A stretch of DNA of 36,322 nucleotides from assembly GCA_022800525.1 (NCBI GenBank), contig JAAWQM010000030.1:1-36322 (forward strand), given 5' to 3'. The translations under genes and the position numbers were made by a program. The notes under the pieces are model-generated. The model was not told the origin of the DNA and made no database searches. It worked only from the letters and a program-made list of their open reading frames with translations. Origin of the DNA: Oscillospiraceae bacterium. GTDB taxonomy: Bacteria > Bacillota > Clostridia > Oscillospirales > Oscillospiraceae. Shown piece by piece: positions 8,220 through 16,253 of this stretch; position 1 is the first letter of the stretch, and the number at the start of each line of letters is the position of its first letter.

Positions 8220-9704
8220 TTACTTATAGTACAGCCTCTGCCGCTCATATTTCGCCTCATAGCTGACGTGCATCCCCAGCCGCTTATAGAGATTTTCGTC
8301 CACATCGCTGAGCACTACGGTAAAATGCGCCCCGCAGCCCTTCAATTTAGGCAGCTGCTTCTGCGCCAGGTCAGCAATAGGATTGGTCAGCGCACTGACG
8401 CACAGGGCGATGAGCACTTCATCGCTGTGCAGCCGGGGATTTTTATTGCCCAGGCTTCCCGTTTTCAGACGGCAGATGGGCTCCAGCACCTGCGTGGAGA
8501 TCAAATCCAGCTCCTGGTCGATACCGCCCAGGTACTTCAAGGCGTTCAGCAGCAGAGCGGCGGCCGCGCCGATCTGGTCGCTGGTCTTTCCGGTGATGAC
8601 CCTGCCGTCCGGCATGACCATCGCCCCGGCGGGCGCTCCCGTTGCCGCCTCTTTTTCCAGGGACGCCGCCACAGCGGGGAAAATCGAGGGGGTGACGTCG
8701 GCGCTTTTCATCAGCAGTTCCAGCTTGTAGACCACCTCACGGTCAACTGTCCCCCTCAGCCTGCCGTTCAGAGCAGTGTAATACCGCCGCAGGATTTCCA
8801 TATGAGACGCATCCCGGCATGCGCTGTCGTCCACAATGCAGCTGCCCACCATATTGACCCCCATGTCCGTAGGGGACTGGTAGGGGCACTGGCCCAAGAT
8901 GGACTCAAAGATTGTCCGTAGGACAGGGAACACCTCCACATCCCGGTTGTAATTTACAGTCGTGACCCCGTAAGCCTTCAAATGGAAGGGATCAATCATG
9001 TTTATATCGTTGAGGTCAGCCGTGGCGGCCTCGTAGGCCAGATTCACCGGATGATCCAGCGGAAGGTTCCAGACGGGGAAGGTCTCAAACTTGGCATAGC
9101 CCGCCTTTCTGCCCCGGCGGTGCTCATGATAGAGCTGGCTGAGACAGGCCGCCATCTTCCCGCTGCCGGGACCGGGGGCTGTGACCACCACCAGCGGGCG
9201 GCTGGTTTCAATGTAGTCATTGCGTCCGTATCCGTCCTCACTGACGATCAGGTCCACGTTGTGGGGATATCCGGCGATGGGATAGTGGCGGTAGGTCTGC
9301 ACACCCAGGGCGTCCAGACGCTTCAGGAACGCGTCGGCGGCGGGCTGGCCGCTGTACTGGGTAACGGTCACGCTGCCCACATACAGGTCCATGCCGCGGA
9401 ATACATCGATCAGCCGCAGGACGTCTTCCTCATAGGGGATGCCCAGGTCGCTCCGGACCTTGTTTTTTTCGATGTCCCCGGCACAGATCGCCACTACGAT
9501 CTCCACGTCGTCCCGGAGATGCTGGAGCATCCGGACCTTGCTGTCCGGTTCAAATCCAGGCAGTACGCGGGAGGCGTGGTAGTCGTCAAAGAGCTTCCCG
9601 CCGAACTCCAGATACAGCTTTCCGCCGAACTGTCCGATCCGCTCCCGGATATGTGCGGACTGTGTTTCAATGTACTTCTGGTTATCAAATCCAATCTTCA
9701 ACAT
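8220..9704 (-). CDS. DUF1846 protein
   Basis: A 494-residue protein of the DUF1846 family, common in Clostridia and lactic acid bacteria; function unknown. It opens with LKIGFDNQKYIETQSAHI, typical for the family. A glycine-rich APGPGSGKMAACLSQLYHE (about 180) looks like a phosphate-binding loop, and VDLIVSEDGYGRNDYIETSRP precedes it. Near 400, DLISTQVLEPICRLKTGSLG is well conserved in relatives as I recall. Three ATG codons follow each other at 9702-9710; the third (9704) has the best spacing (about eight bases) from GGGAG. It is the first gene of the four-gene operon. No promoter could be assigned. A short hairpin (9727-9732 with 9744-9749) precedes it. Confidence 0.85.
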   Translation of the reverse strand: MLKIGFDNQKYIETQSAHIRERIGQFGGKLYLEFGGKLFDDYHASRVLPGFEPDSKVRMLQHLRDDVEIVVAICAGDIEKNKVRSDLGIPYEEDVLRLIDVFRGMDLYVGSVTVTQYSGQPAADAFLKRLDALGVQTYRHYPIAGYPHNVDLIVSEDGYGRNDYIETSRPLVVVTAPGPGSGKMAACLSQLYHEHRRGRKAGYAKFETFPVWNLPLDHPVNLAYEAATADLNDINMIDPFHLKAYGVTTVNYNRDVEVFPVLRTIFESILGQCPYQSPTDMGVNMVGSCIVDDSACRDASHMEILRRYYTALNGRLRGTVDREVVYKLELLMKSADVTPSIFPAVAASLEKEAATGAPAGAMVMPDGRVITGKTSDQIGAAAALLLNALKYLGGIDQELDLISTQVLEPICRLKTGSLGNKNPRLHSDEVLIALCVSALTNPIADLAQKQLPKLKGCGAHFTVVLSDVDENLYKRLGMHVSYEAKYERQRLYYK

Positions 9705-9787
9705 CATCATTTCTCCCTCTCACCTGCCCGGCGTCCAGAGGATGCCGGGTCTTTGATTTAGTCAACGCAGTTGAGGACGCCTGAGTG

Positions 9788-9917
9788 TTGGGCTTTGCCT
9801 AAACCCAGCGGAGGCTTTGCCCCTGCACCCCACCGCCCTTTCAGGGACGTCATTGGGCCTGCGGCCCAACGACTGTCCCGGCAGACCGTTGGTCTGCCCG
9901 GGCGGCCCTAAACTTTA
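9788..9917 (+). repeat. Three-hairpin AAACTTT repeat, copy 2, at the udg stop codon
   Basis: TTGGGC/GCCTAA (stem 1, 9788-9802), GCGGAGGC/GCCCCTGC (stem 2, one mismatch and one G-U) and CCGCCC/GGGCGG (stem 3, 9832-9904) are followed by CCCTAAACTTTA. Stem 3 carries extra hairpins not in the other copies: TTGGGCC/GGCCCAA (9853-9869) and GGCAGACC/GGTCTGCC (9880-9898). The terminal TTA at 9915-9917 is the complement of the stop codon of the uracil-DNA glycosylase gene. Confidence 0.7.
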
Positions 9918-10499
9918 CCATGGCTTATTCAGCTCCGTATGCTGGCAGACCCGTCCGATCTCCTTCTGGAGGGACTTGAGATCGTCAAAGGTTTCCGGCC
10001 TCTTGCCGGGGTCCCGCAGCAGCGCGGAAGGGTGGTAAATTGCCATCATCCGCACTCCGTCAATGTCGAACCAGACGCCGTGTTCCTTTGTAATACGGAA
10101 TTTGTCATTGATGAGCCGCATGGCGGCGATACGCCCAAGACTGACGATGATCTTCGGCTGAATCAGGGCGATCTGGCGGTGCAGGTAGCCGATGCAGGCG
10201 TCCTGCTCCACATTCAGGGGGTCCCGGTTCCCCGGCGGGCGGCATTTCACAATATTGGCGATATACACCTTGGTTCTGTCCAGGCTGATGATGGCCAGCA
10301 TATCGTCCAGGAATTGCCCGGCCTTGCCCACGAAGGGAATGCCCTGGGCATCCTCGTTGGCTCCTGGGCCCTCGCCTACCAGCATAATCTCAGCCTGGGG
10401 ATTCCCCACGCCGAAAACTACGTTTTTCCGGGTCTGGCACAAAGCGCACTCCCGGCATTCCCGGCATTCCCGTTCCAACGCTTCCCAGTTATCCTGCAT
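9915..10499 (-). CDS. Family 4 uracil-DNA glycosylase (Fe-S)
   Basis: A 194-residue enzyme that removes uracil (from cytosine deamination) from DNA at the start of base-excision repair. Motif 1 is GEGPGANEDAQG (about 43-54) and motif 2 is HPSALLRDP near 155. Four cysteines fit the [4Fe-4S] site: C18 and C21 (CALC), one in VKCRPPG, and one about 17 residues later in QDACIGYL. The N-terminus has two extra cysteines in a CRECREC duplication, encoded by a nine-base tandem repeat. Ribosome site AAGGAGG is five bases from the ATG. The gene is monocistronic and divergent from the membrane protein at 10579. Its stop codon lies inside repeat copy 2. Confidence 0.93.
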   Translation of the reverse strand: MQDNWEALERECRECRECALCQTRKNVVFGVGNPQAEIMLVGEGPGANEDAQGIPFVGKAGQFLDDMLAIISLDRTKVYIANIVKCRPPGNRDPLNVEQDACIGYLHRQIALIQPKIIVSLGRIAAMRLINDKFRITKEHGVWFDIDGVRMMAIYHPSALLRDPGKRPETFDDLKSLQKEIGRVCQHTELNKPW

Positions 10500-10578
10500 A
10501 GCTGCCTCCTTGAATATTCCTTGCGGAGCCGGGGATGCTACCTGATAGAGAAAAAACCAGACGTAAGGAGCATCCGTT

Positions 10579-11139
10579 ATGCCGCAATGGTTTTTGTACT
10601 TTCTGTTCTATAGTTTCGCCGGTTATCTGCTGGAAAAAGCCTTTGCACGGCTCATCCGATCCCCAAATCAGGTGAGAAAGTGCTTTCTCCTGCTGCCGCT
10701 GTGCCCGGTGTACGGACTGGCGATGACGGCTGTACTGGCGCTGGTCCCGGAGGGGACTGGACCGGCGGAGCGGATGCTTCTGGGCGGGGCCATCTGCACC
10801 GCCGTGGAGTACCTGGTCCACCTGTTCTATGAGAGAGCTTTTGGCGTCCAGTTCTGGAATTACAGCGGACTGCGGGGCCACATCCAGGGCCGGGTCTGCC
10901 CGCAGTTCTCCTTGATCTGGGGTGTGCTGTCCGCAGCCGCCGCGCAGTGGATACAGCCTGCCGCCGCGCGGCTGGCCGCATGGACGCCGCCAGCGCTTAC
11001 CTACGGGCTGTGGCTGCTTCTGGCGGCGGACTGCGTACTCACTGCTGCGCTGCTGCGCTGCTGCCGCGACCCGGAGCGGCTGGCATGGCCTGCGGCGCTT
11101 GCTCAAATCCGGGCCTCCAGCCAGTCCAACACATCCTGA
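10579..11139 (+). CDS. PF06541-type membrane protein (putative ABC-transporter type IV)
   Basis: A 186-residue integral membrane protein with about five hydrophobic segments. It matches the pattern of the family named putative ABC-transporter type IV (formerly DUF1113): FYSFAGYLLEKAFA at the N-terminus, LLPLCPVYGLAM (about 38-50), AICTAVEYLVHLFYERAFGVQFWNYS (about 73-98) and GHIQGRVCPQFSLIWG (about 101-116). The function is not established and the name should not be taken as evidence for an ABC system; no ATPase lies nearby. AAGGAG is nine bases before the ATG. The 3' end overlaps the convergent hydrolase gene by 37 bases. Confidence 0.8.
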   Translation: MPQWFLYFLFYSFAGYLLEKAFARLIRSPNQVRKCFLLLPLCPVYGLAMTAVLALVPEGTGPAERMLLGGAICTAVEYLVHLFYERAFGVQFWNYSGLRGHIQGRVCPQFSLIWGVLSAAAAQWIQPAAARLAAWTPPALTYGLWLLLAADCVLTAALLRCCRDPERLAWPAALAQIRASSQSNTS

Positions 11140-12035
11140 TAGACATATTGCCTGCTTGCCTCGTTAAGAATCTCGTGGCGCAGTCCGTGATAGAGCTTGA
11201 TGCTCACGTCGGACAGGCCCGCCTTCCTGAAGCAGCCGTAAGCCCTCCGGACGCCCCTGCCCATGTCCCCCACGGGGTCCTGGTCTCCAGCGATGAAGAA
11301 CACCGGCAGCGTCTTGTCCATTTTATTGATGTTGGACTGCTTTGTGATGCAGGACAGGCCGTCCAGCATGTCCCGGAAGAGCCCCAGGGTGGTGTCGCCG
11401 CCGCAGAGCGGGTCAGCGATATAGGCGTCCACGTTGGCTTCGCTGGCGGATACCCAGTCGAAGCGGGTCCGGGTGGGCGCGAAGGCTTTGTTGTACGCGC
11501 CAAAGGCCAGATCGTCAGCTTTCGCGCTATAAGCCTTCTTGCCCAGCCGTTTGATCTCATGGTTGGCCACCAGCTTGCCGCCGGCGACGAGGGCTGCGGA
11601 CTGGTGCCCCGTGCCGCACAGTACACAGCCGCTGAGCCGGCCCGGATAGCGGATCAAATGGGTCCGGGACAGGAACGAACCCATCGAGTGGCCGAAGAGG
11701 AAATAGGGCTTTTCCGGAAAGACCTTGGCAGTACGCCTGCGCAGCTCCTCGATGTCATCCACCACATGCCACCAGCCGTCCTCTTCTCCCAGATAGACCA
11801 TGGGACTGTCCGGGATCAGGGACTGCCCGTGGCCCAGATGGTCGTTGGCAACAACGACGAAGCCGCGGCCGCACAGATACTGGGCGAATGGGGCGTAGCG
11901 CGCGCCGTATTCCGCCACGCCGTGGGCGATCTGTACCACGCCTGCGATCTCCCGGCCCACCGGCGTCCACTGATTGACGTGGATCAGGGTCCTGCCATCA
12001 CTTGATGGAAAAAAGTACTCCGAAACAATAGCCAT
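11103..12035 (-). CDS. Alpha/beta hydrolase, lysophospholipase or monoacylglycerol lipase type
   Basis: A 310-residue serine hydrolase. The nucleophile elbow is GHSMGS with S117, preceded by the oxyanion-loop motif HGVAEYGARY (about 39-48). The acid is in IAGDQDPVG and the histidine in YHGLRHEIL near the C-terminus. The HG-x-E-x-x-x-RY pattern and length are those of the lysophospholipase/monoglyceride lipase group, which cuts fatty acids from lysolipids or monoacylglycerols. There is no signal peptide, so it acts in the cytoplasm or at the membrane face. GGAGG lies seven bases before the ATG. It is transcribed alone and tail-to-tail with the membrane-protein gene. Confidence 0.9.
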   Translation of the reverse strand: MAIVSEYFFPSSDGRTLIHVNQWTPVGREIAGVVQIAHGVAEYGARYAPFAQYLCGRGFVVVANDHLGHGQSLIPDSPMVYLGEEDGWWHVVDDIEELRRRTAKVFPEKPYFLFGHSMGSFLSRTHLIRYPGRLSGCVLCGTGHQSAALVAGGKLVANHEIKRLGKKAYSAKADDLAFGAYNKAFAPTRTRFDWVSASEANVDAYIADPLCGGDTTLGLFRDMLDGLSCITKQSNINKMDKTLPVFFIAGDQDPVGDMGRGVRRAYGCFRKAGLSDVSIKLYHGLRHEILNEASRQYVYQDVLDWLEARI

Positions 12036-12089
12036 AATAGTTCCTCCACTTCTGCTTGTCTGCTGACCGGTTTGGCTGCGTTTATTGAC

Positions 12090-12098
12090 ATTGTATCA
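12090..12098 (-). promoter_or_regulatory. Extended -10 promoter for the hydrolase
   Basis: On the minus strand TGATACAAT matches TGnTATAAT with one change and lies 54 bases before the start codon. A matching -35 was not seen. Confidence 0.35.
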
Positions 12099-12412
12099 CA
12101 GAAGCGGCAAAAAGCCTAGATAGAATTCCGGAGAATTTTTCCGGATGGATTTATCATTCATGCGCCTGACCGGACAGGGGCGGCTGCGGGAAAACGTCCA
12201 CGCATGGCCTCCCGCCAGGCTCCTGCGCGCCGTGGCCGCCGCAGCGGGGGGCTGAATCTGAGGCAATATCGGACCTCAGCGGAGGTGCGCTTTTTTATAA
12301 TAGTGAAATTAGCTGAATATTTTATAATTTTCCAAGCAAAAAGCAGAAAAATCGCTGTATTTCCAACCGTTTGATGATACAAAGCCCTCTTTGTGGGGCA
12401 TAATGAACTTGC
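12099..12412. other. Gene-free stretch before the integrase
   Basis: The left part (12165-12255) is GC-rich and the right part (12290-12400) AT-rich, a sharp change. CTGAGG (12258-12263) can pair with CCTCAG (12274-12279), with a six-T run at 12291. ACAAAG/CTTTGT form a small stem near 12379-12394. I see no gene. Confidence 0.4.
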
Positions 12413-12442
12413 TTGACATAATTCTTCCGGGTAAGTTATCGT
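12413..12442 (+). promoter_or_regulatory. Integrase promoter candidate
   Basis: TTGACA (12413-12418) is a perfect -35. TATCGT at 12437-12442 (spacing 18) is the best -10 and is poor, which suggests weak or activated expression. Confidence 0.45.
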
Positions 12443-12457
12443 AATTCTCACCCACGG

Positions 12458-12475
12458 CAAGATTTTTTAATCTTG
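12458..12475 (+). promoter_or_regulatory. Stem-loop in the integrase leader
   Basis: CAAGATT (12458-12464) and AATCTTG (12469-12475) form a perfect 7-bp stem around TTTT. It lies 13 bases before the ribosome site and could affect translation or act as an operator. Confidence 0.4.
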
Positions 12476-12502
12476 TCGAATTTAGAAAGAGAGGTATTTA
12501 CC

Positions 12503-13660
12503 ATGTCCAGAAAGAACATCATGCCCGGGATCGCCTACGACACCGAACGCCGCAGCTACTACGTCACCATGCGCGTCCCCGCCCGCAAAGGACAGCCAGC
12601 CAAGCGGGTGGTCCGGTGCTTCAGCAGCGTTGAGGACGCCATTCACGCCCTGGACCAATTTAACGGCAGCGTTATCCTGGCACAGGGGGAAAAGGTCAAC
12701 TCCCTGACCCTGGGACAGTGGCTCACCTACTGGCTGGAGCAGATGATCCAGCCCAGCCGCACCGCCAGCACCACTCACGGTTACAGCATGATGATTAAAA
12801 ATCACATCTCTCCGGCCCTGGGACATATCCCGCTCAAAAAGCTGACCACCGCCCAAATCCAGCAGTATCTCAACCACAAGCTGACGGAGGGCCTCTGCGC
12901 CAACACTGTCCGCAAGCACTACACGCTTCTGCACAACGCCATCCAGCACGCCATCCGTCAGGAGCTGCTGGCCCGCAATCCAACGGACAACGTCATCCCG
13001 CCCTCCGTCAGCCAGCCGGACCACCACTACTACGACTCAGACACCATGGCCGAGCTCTTCAAGCTGCTGGAGGGCAGCTCCATGGAGCCAGTGGTCAAGC
13101 TGGCGGGCTATCTGGGGCTGCGGCGCGGCGAGATCTGCGGCCTGAAGTGGAAACACGTGGACCGTGAGGTAAAGATTATCACCATCGCGGAGACCCGCAC
13201 CGCCGTCAACGGCCGGGCGGTGGACAAGGCCACCAAGACCCGCTCCTCCATCCGCCGCCTGGGGTACCAGGGGATTCAGGATCTGGATAACGTGATTGAG
13301 CGCCTGTGGGCCAAGCGGCTGTCGGAGATGGCCGCGCTGGGCGACGCCTATGCGGACGGCGATTATGTGGTCTGCCACGACGGCGGCCTGCCCTATCAGG
13401 CGGACTACCTTACCAACCGGCTCCAGCGGGTCATGCGGGACCTGAACATGCCCTATGTCACACTTCACGGCCTGCGCCACAGCTTCGCCAGCATTGCCAA
13501 CAGCCGGAACGTGCCCATCTTCGGCATCAGCAAGGCCCTGGGCCACAGCACAACGAGCATCACCAGCCAGATCTACACCCACCTCTTTGATGACACCCAC
13601 CTGTCCGTCGTCCAAGCGGTGGGTGATGCTATCACCGAATGCCGCGTCGAACAGGTATGA
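12503..13660 (+). CDS. Solitary tyrosine recombinase/integrase
   Basis: A 385-residue phage-type integrase. The N-terminal 60 residues form an arm-site DNA-binding domain (GIAYDTERRSYYVTMRVPARKG). A SAM-like core-binding domain follows (about 62-165, LTLGQWLTYWLEQM). The catalytic domain carries all active residues: R in GYLGLRRGEICGLKW (about 215), K in VDKATKTRSSIRR, HGLRHSFA, LGHSTTSIT and the nucleophile Tyr in QIYTHLF. So it should be active. The ATG at 12503 has AGAGAGG eight bases upstream; an in-frame TTG ten codons earlier has none. No excisionase, relaxase, repressor or phage gene is adjacent, so it is a lone integrase or the last trace of an element. Confidence 0.93.
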   Translation: MSRKNIMPGIAYDTERRSYYVTMRVPARKGQPAKRVVRCFSSVEDAIHALDQFNGSVILAQGEKVNSLTLGQWLTYWLEQMIQPSRTASTTHGYSMMIKNHISPALGHIPLKKLTTAQIQQYLNHKLTEGLCANTVRKHYTLLHNAIQHAIRQELLARNPTDNVIPPSVSQPDHHYYDSDTMAELFKLLEGSSMEPVVKLAGYLGLRRGEICGLKWKHVDREVKIITIAETRTAVNGRAVDKATKTRSSIRRLGYQGIQDLDNVIERLWAKRLSEMAALGDAYADGDYVVCHDGGLPYQADYLTNRLQRVMRDLNMPYVTLHGLRHSFASIANSRNVPIFGISKALGHSTTSITSQIYTHLFDDTHLSVVQAVGDAITECRVEQV

Positions 13661-13698
13661 TCCTGCCAGCGGAAGGACTGAGGCAAAACGCGGAATCA

Positions 13699-13723
13699 AA
13701 ACCACCTGTTGATCGGGTGGTTT
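13699..13723 (+). terminator. Hairpin after the integrase
   Basis: AAACCACC (13699-13706) pairs with GGTGGTTT (13716-13723). It lies about 40 bases after the stop codon; the T-tract is only the TTT of the stem. Confidence 0.5.
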
Positions 13724-13728
13724 GAGCA

Positions 13729-13823
13729 GGCCCTGTGAGGGCCTATTCCCTGTGGCGGCTCCCTAAAGGGAGCATGAAAAAGCACTTCAATCACACTTTC
13801 TGTACTGCCGCCCCTAAAGGGGC
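13729..13823. repeat. Series of three hairpins, two with TAAA loops
   Basis: GGCCC-TGTGA-GGGCC (13729-13743) is followed by GCTCCC-TAAA-GGGAGC (13758-13773) and GCCCC-TAAA-GGGGC (13810-13823). The last two share the same loop, are preceded by GGCG or GCC and are followed by CAT and GCA, so they look like diverged direct copies 52 bases apart. They could be accessory integrase sites or RNA structure. No coding signal was seen in 13661-14083. Confidence 0.5.
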
Positions 13824-13852
13824 ATACCGTGCAATTTAGGCGCATCAGCTTC

Positions 13853-13880
13853 TTGTCTTTTTTCTGCATTATACTATAAT
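13853..13880 (+). promoter_or_regulatory. Strong promoter with no gene behind it
   Basis: TTGTCT (13853-13858), 16 bases, TATAAT (13875-13880). At the expected start site lies a dyad GTCAA-CGT-TTGAC (13887-13899). No plus-strand gene with a ribosome site follows before the 14-bp palindrome at 14027. Confidence 0.4.
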
Positions 13881-14026
13881 CATTAGGTCAACGTTTGACA
13901 GAACCTCCTGCTTTGTTTGACTGTGGTTGCCAGACTACTCTCATCTTTCCGCAGGAAGTCCCCTCTTTTGCTAAAGCTTTTTATCGCCCCCCAGTTGAGA
14001 TTGCCGCTAAAGCGCCAAAGAATGCG

Positions 14027-14058
14027 CAAGAGGCCCGGCTGTACAGCCGGGCCTCTTG
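14027..14058. terminator. Perfect 14-bp terminator hairpin
   Basis: CAAGAGGCCCGGCT (14027-14040), loop GTAC, and its exact complement (14045-14058). It lies 25 bases after the rubredoxin stop on the minus strand. No long T-tract on either side; it could also stop the plus-strand transcript from 13853. Confidence 0.65.
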
Positions 14059-14083
14059 TGTCATATGCGCAGATCAAATGTGG

Positions 14084-14239
14084 TCACGCGGCGGAAAACT
14101 GGTCCTTGCCTACGCCGCACAGCGGGCACTCAAAGTTCTCGGGGAGATCCTCCCACTTGGTGCCGGGGGTAATGCCGTGATCCGGATCGCCAACCGCCTC
14201 GTCGTACTCATAGCCGCAAACATCGCAAACATACTTCAT
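14084..14239 (-). CDS. Rubredoxin
   Basis: A 51-residue electron carrier with one iron held by four cysteines: CDVCGY (C5, C8) and [11 protein letters not shown] (C38, C41). Between them are the conserved aromatic and acidic positions [14 protein letters not shown] and [12 protein letters not shown]. Length and spacing are those of a normal anaerobic rubredoxin. It passes electrons to enzymes such as rubrerythrin or superoxide reductase in oxygen detoxification; none is in the window. AAGGAG lies nine bases before the ATG. The leader has a small CGCC-GAAA-GGCG hairpin (14265-14276). It is transcribed alone and ends at the 14-bp palindrome. Confidence 0.96.
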   Translation of the reverse strand: MKYVCDVCGYEYDEAVGDPDHGITPGTKWEDLPENFECPLCGVGKDQFSAA

Positions 14240-14363
14240 AACAGATCGCTCCTTTTCCTTTTATCGCCTTTCGGCGTATTGTTATAATAGTATACCCTGT
14301 TTTACAATTTCTAGCTGTTGCATTTCCCACAGCAGAAAGAAACTGCACAAGGTTCTTCCCGTA

Positions 14364-16253
14364 TCAGCTCAATTCCGCCTGACCAGTGTACAGCTGATAG
14401 TACTTTCCGCCCTGGGCGATGAGGTCTTCGTGATCGCCCCGCTCGATGATCTCGCCCTGCTCCAGCACCATGATGGCCCTGGAGTTGCGGACGGTGGACA
14501 GCCGGTGGGCGATGACGAACACCGTCCTGCCCGCCATCAGCTGGTCCATGCCCTCCTCGATCAGCTTCTCCGTCCGTGTATCGATGGAGCTGGTGGCTTC
14601 GTCCAGAATCAGTACCGGCGGGTCCGCCACGGTAGCCCGGGCGATGGCCAGCAGCTGCCGCTCACCCTGGCTCAGGCTGCCGCCGTCACCGGTGATCCAG
14701 GTATCGTAGCCGTTGGGCAGGTGACTGATAAAGGTATCCGCGTTGGCCAGCCGCGCGGCGGTCCTGACCTCCTCATCGGTGGCGTCCAGCTTGCCGTAGC
14801 GGATATTGTCGGCGATGGTCCCGGAGAACAGGTGGGTGTCCTGGAGCACAATGCCCAGGGAGCGGCGCAGGCTCTCCTTGCTGATGTCCTTCACGTCGAT
14901 GCCATCATAGGTGATCAGGCCGCTTTCAATCTCATAAAACCGGTTGATGAGGTTGGTGATGGTGGTCTTGCCCGCACCGGTGGAGCCCACAAAGGCGATC
15001 TTCTGCCCTGGCTTGGCATACAGGGAGATTCCATGCAGGATGGTTTTTTCCGGCACATAGCTGAACACCACGTCCTTGAACCGGACGTCGCCCTTGAGAG
15101 GCGTCAGCCCGCCGTCCGGCTTCTTCCAGGCCCAGCCGTCGCTGCGGCCCCCGGATTCCGTGAGCGTACCGTCCGCGGCGTGGGAAACATGCACCAGCGT
15201 CACCTTGCCCTCGTCAACCTCCGGCGCGGTCTCCATGACCTCAAACACACGCTCCGCGCCGGCGATGGCGGCCAGCACGTTGTTGACCTGCTGGCTGACC
15301 TGGCTGATGGGCTGGCTGACCTGCCGGGTATACTGGAGGTACAGCACCAGGGAGCCCAGGTCCAGGCCGAAGGCGATGGACAGCAGCGCGCCGGCGCAGC
15401 AGGTCAGGGCGTAGTTGATGTGGCTGATATTGCCCATGGCGGGCATCATGGCCCCGGCGAAGGACTGGGCGTTGGTGGCGCTCTGGCGGTAACGCTCGTT
15501 GCGCCATGCGAACCCGTCCCTGGCTTTGGCCTCGTGGTTGAAGACCTTGATGACCTTCTGGCCCTCGATCATCTCCTCGATATAGCCGTTGACCTCTCCC
15601 AGGTCCTTCTGCTGGGCCATAAAGTACCGCCGGGACCGTTTGCCCACGGTCATGATAACCACCAGCATCAATCCCAGGGAGAATACCGTCACAAGGAACA
15701 GCAGGGGGCTGAGATACAGCATCACCGCCACCACGCCGACGAAGGTCAGCACGCCGGAGCACAGGGAAACCAGACCGTTTTGCAAAATCTCGGTCAGGGT
15801 GTCGATGTCGTTGGTGTAGCGGCTCATCAGCTCGCCGTGGGTGTGGGTGTCAAAGTAGCTCAGAGGGAGCCGCTGCATTTTGGCAAACAGGTCCCGCCGG
15901 ATGGCGTGGGTAGCCTTTTGGGATACGTGGACCATGATGCGGGAATAGGCGTAGCCCAGCAGCGCAGCGCTGGCATAAATACACGCCATCAGAACCAGCG
16001 TCCGCGCCAGCCTGACGTAATCGCCGGGGATGATGCACTCGTCAATCAGGGGCCGCAGCATGTAGCTCCCGCCGATGGAGCACAGGGTGTTCAGCATCAG
16101 GCAGACTGCCACCAGCGCCAGCAGCCACTTGGACCGCCCGATATAGCCCAGCAGTGTTCCCACCGTCTTGCCCATATTCTTCGGTTTCTGGAAGCCGCCG
16201 CGCGGTCCGCCCGGACCTCCCGGGCCGTGGGGCCCTCTTTTTGTTTCAGCCAT
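14364..16253 (-). CDS. ABC exporter half-transporter, subunit with canonical Walker B
   Basis: A 629-residue fused membrane and ATPase half-transporter. A Gly/Pro-rich cytoplasmic head (1-35) is followed by six membrane helices (about 50-345), an inserted linker (about 375-400) and the nucleotide-binding domain: GSTGAGKTT (Walker A), LSQGERQ (signature, Q in place of the second G) and PVLILDEATSSID (Walker B with catalytic Glu). I place the start at the ATG ending at 16253, which has GGAGGGGG nine bases upstream and overlaps the previous stop by eight bases. Together with the next gene it forms a heterodimeric exporter of the BmrCD/TM287-288 kind, probably for drugs or lipids. Confidence 0.94.
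   Translation of the reverse strand: MAETKRGPHGPGGPGGPRGGFQKPKNMGKTVGTLLGYIGRSKWLLALVAVCLMLNTLCSIGGSYMLRPLIDECIIPGDYVRLARTLVLMACIYASAALLGYAYSRIMVHVSQKATHAIRRDLFAKMQRLPLSYFDTHTHGELMSRYTNDIDTLTEILQNGLVSLCSGVLTFVGVVAVMLYLSPLLFLVTVFSLGLMLVVIMTVGKRSRRYFMAQQKDLGEVNGYIEEMIEGQKVIKVFNHEAKARDGFAWRNERYRQSATNAQSFAGAMMPAMGNISHINYALTCCAGALLSIAFGLDLGSLVLYLQYTRQVSQPISQVSQQVNNVLAAIAGAERVFEVMETAPEVDEGKVTLVHVSHAADGTLTESGGRSDGWAWKKPDGGLTPLKGDVRFKDVVFSYVPEKTILHGISLYAKPGQKIAFVGSTGAGKTTITNLINRFYEIESGLITYDGIDVKDISKESLRRSLGIVLQDTHLFSGTIADNIRYGKLDATDEEVRTAARLANADTFISHLPNGYDTWITGDGGSLSQGERQLLAIARATVADPPVLILDEATSSIDTRTEKLIEEGMDQLMAGRTVFVIAHRLSTVRNSRAIMVLEQGEIIERGDHEDLIAQGGKYYQLYTGQAELS

Noticed and set aside
12158-12460. 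100-codon open frame on the minus strand before the integrase
   Set aside because: No ribosome site, its promoter region would overlap the integrase leader, and the composition shifts sharply from AT-rich to GC-rich inside it.
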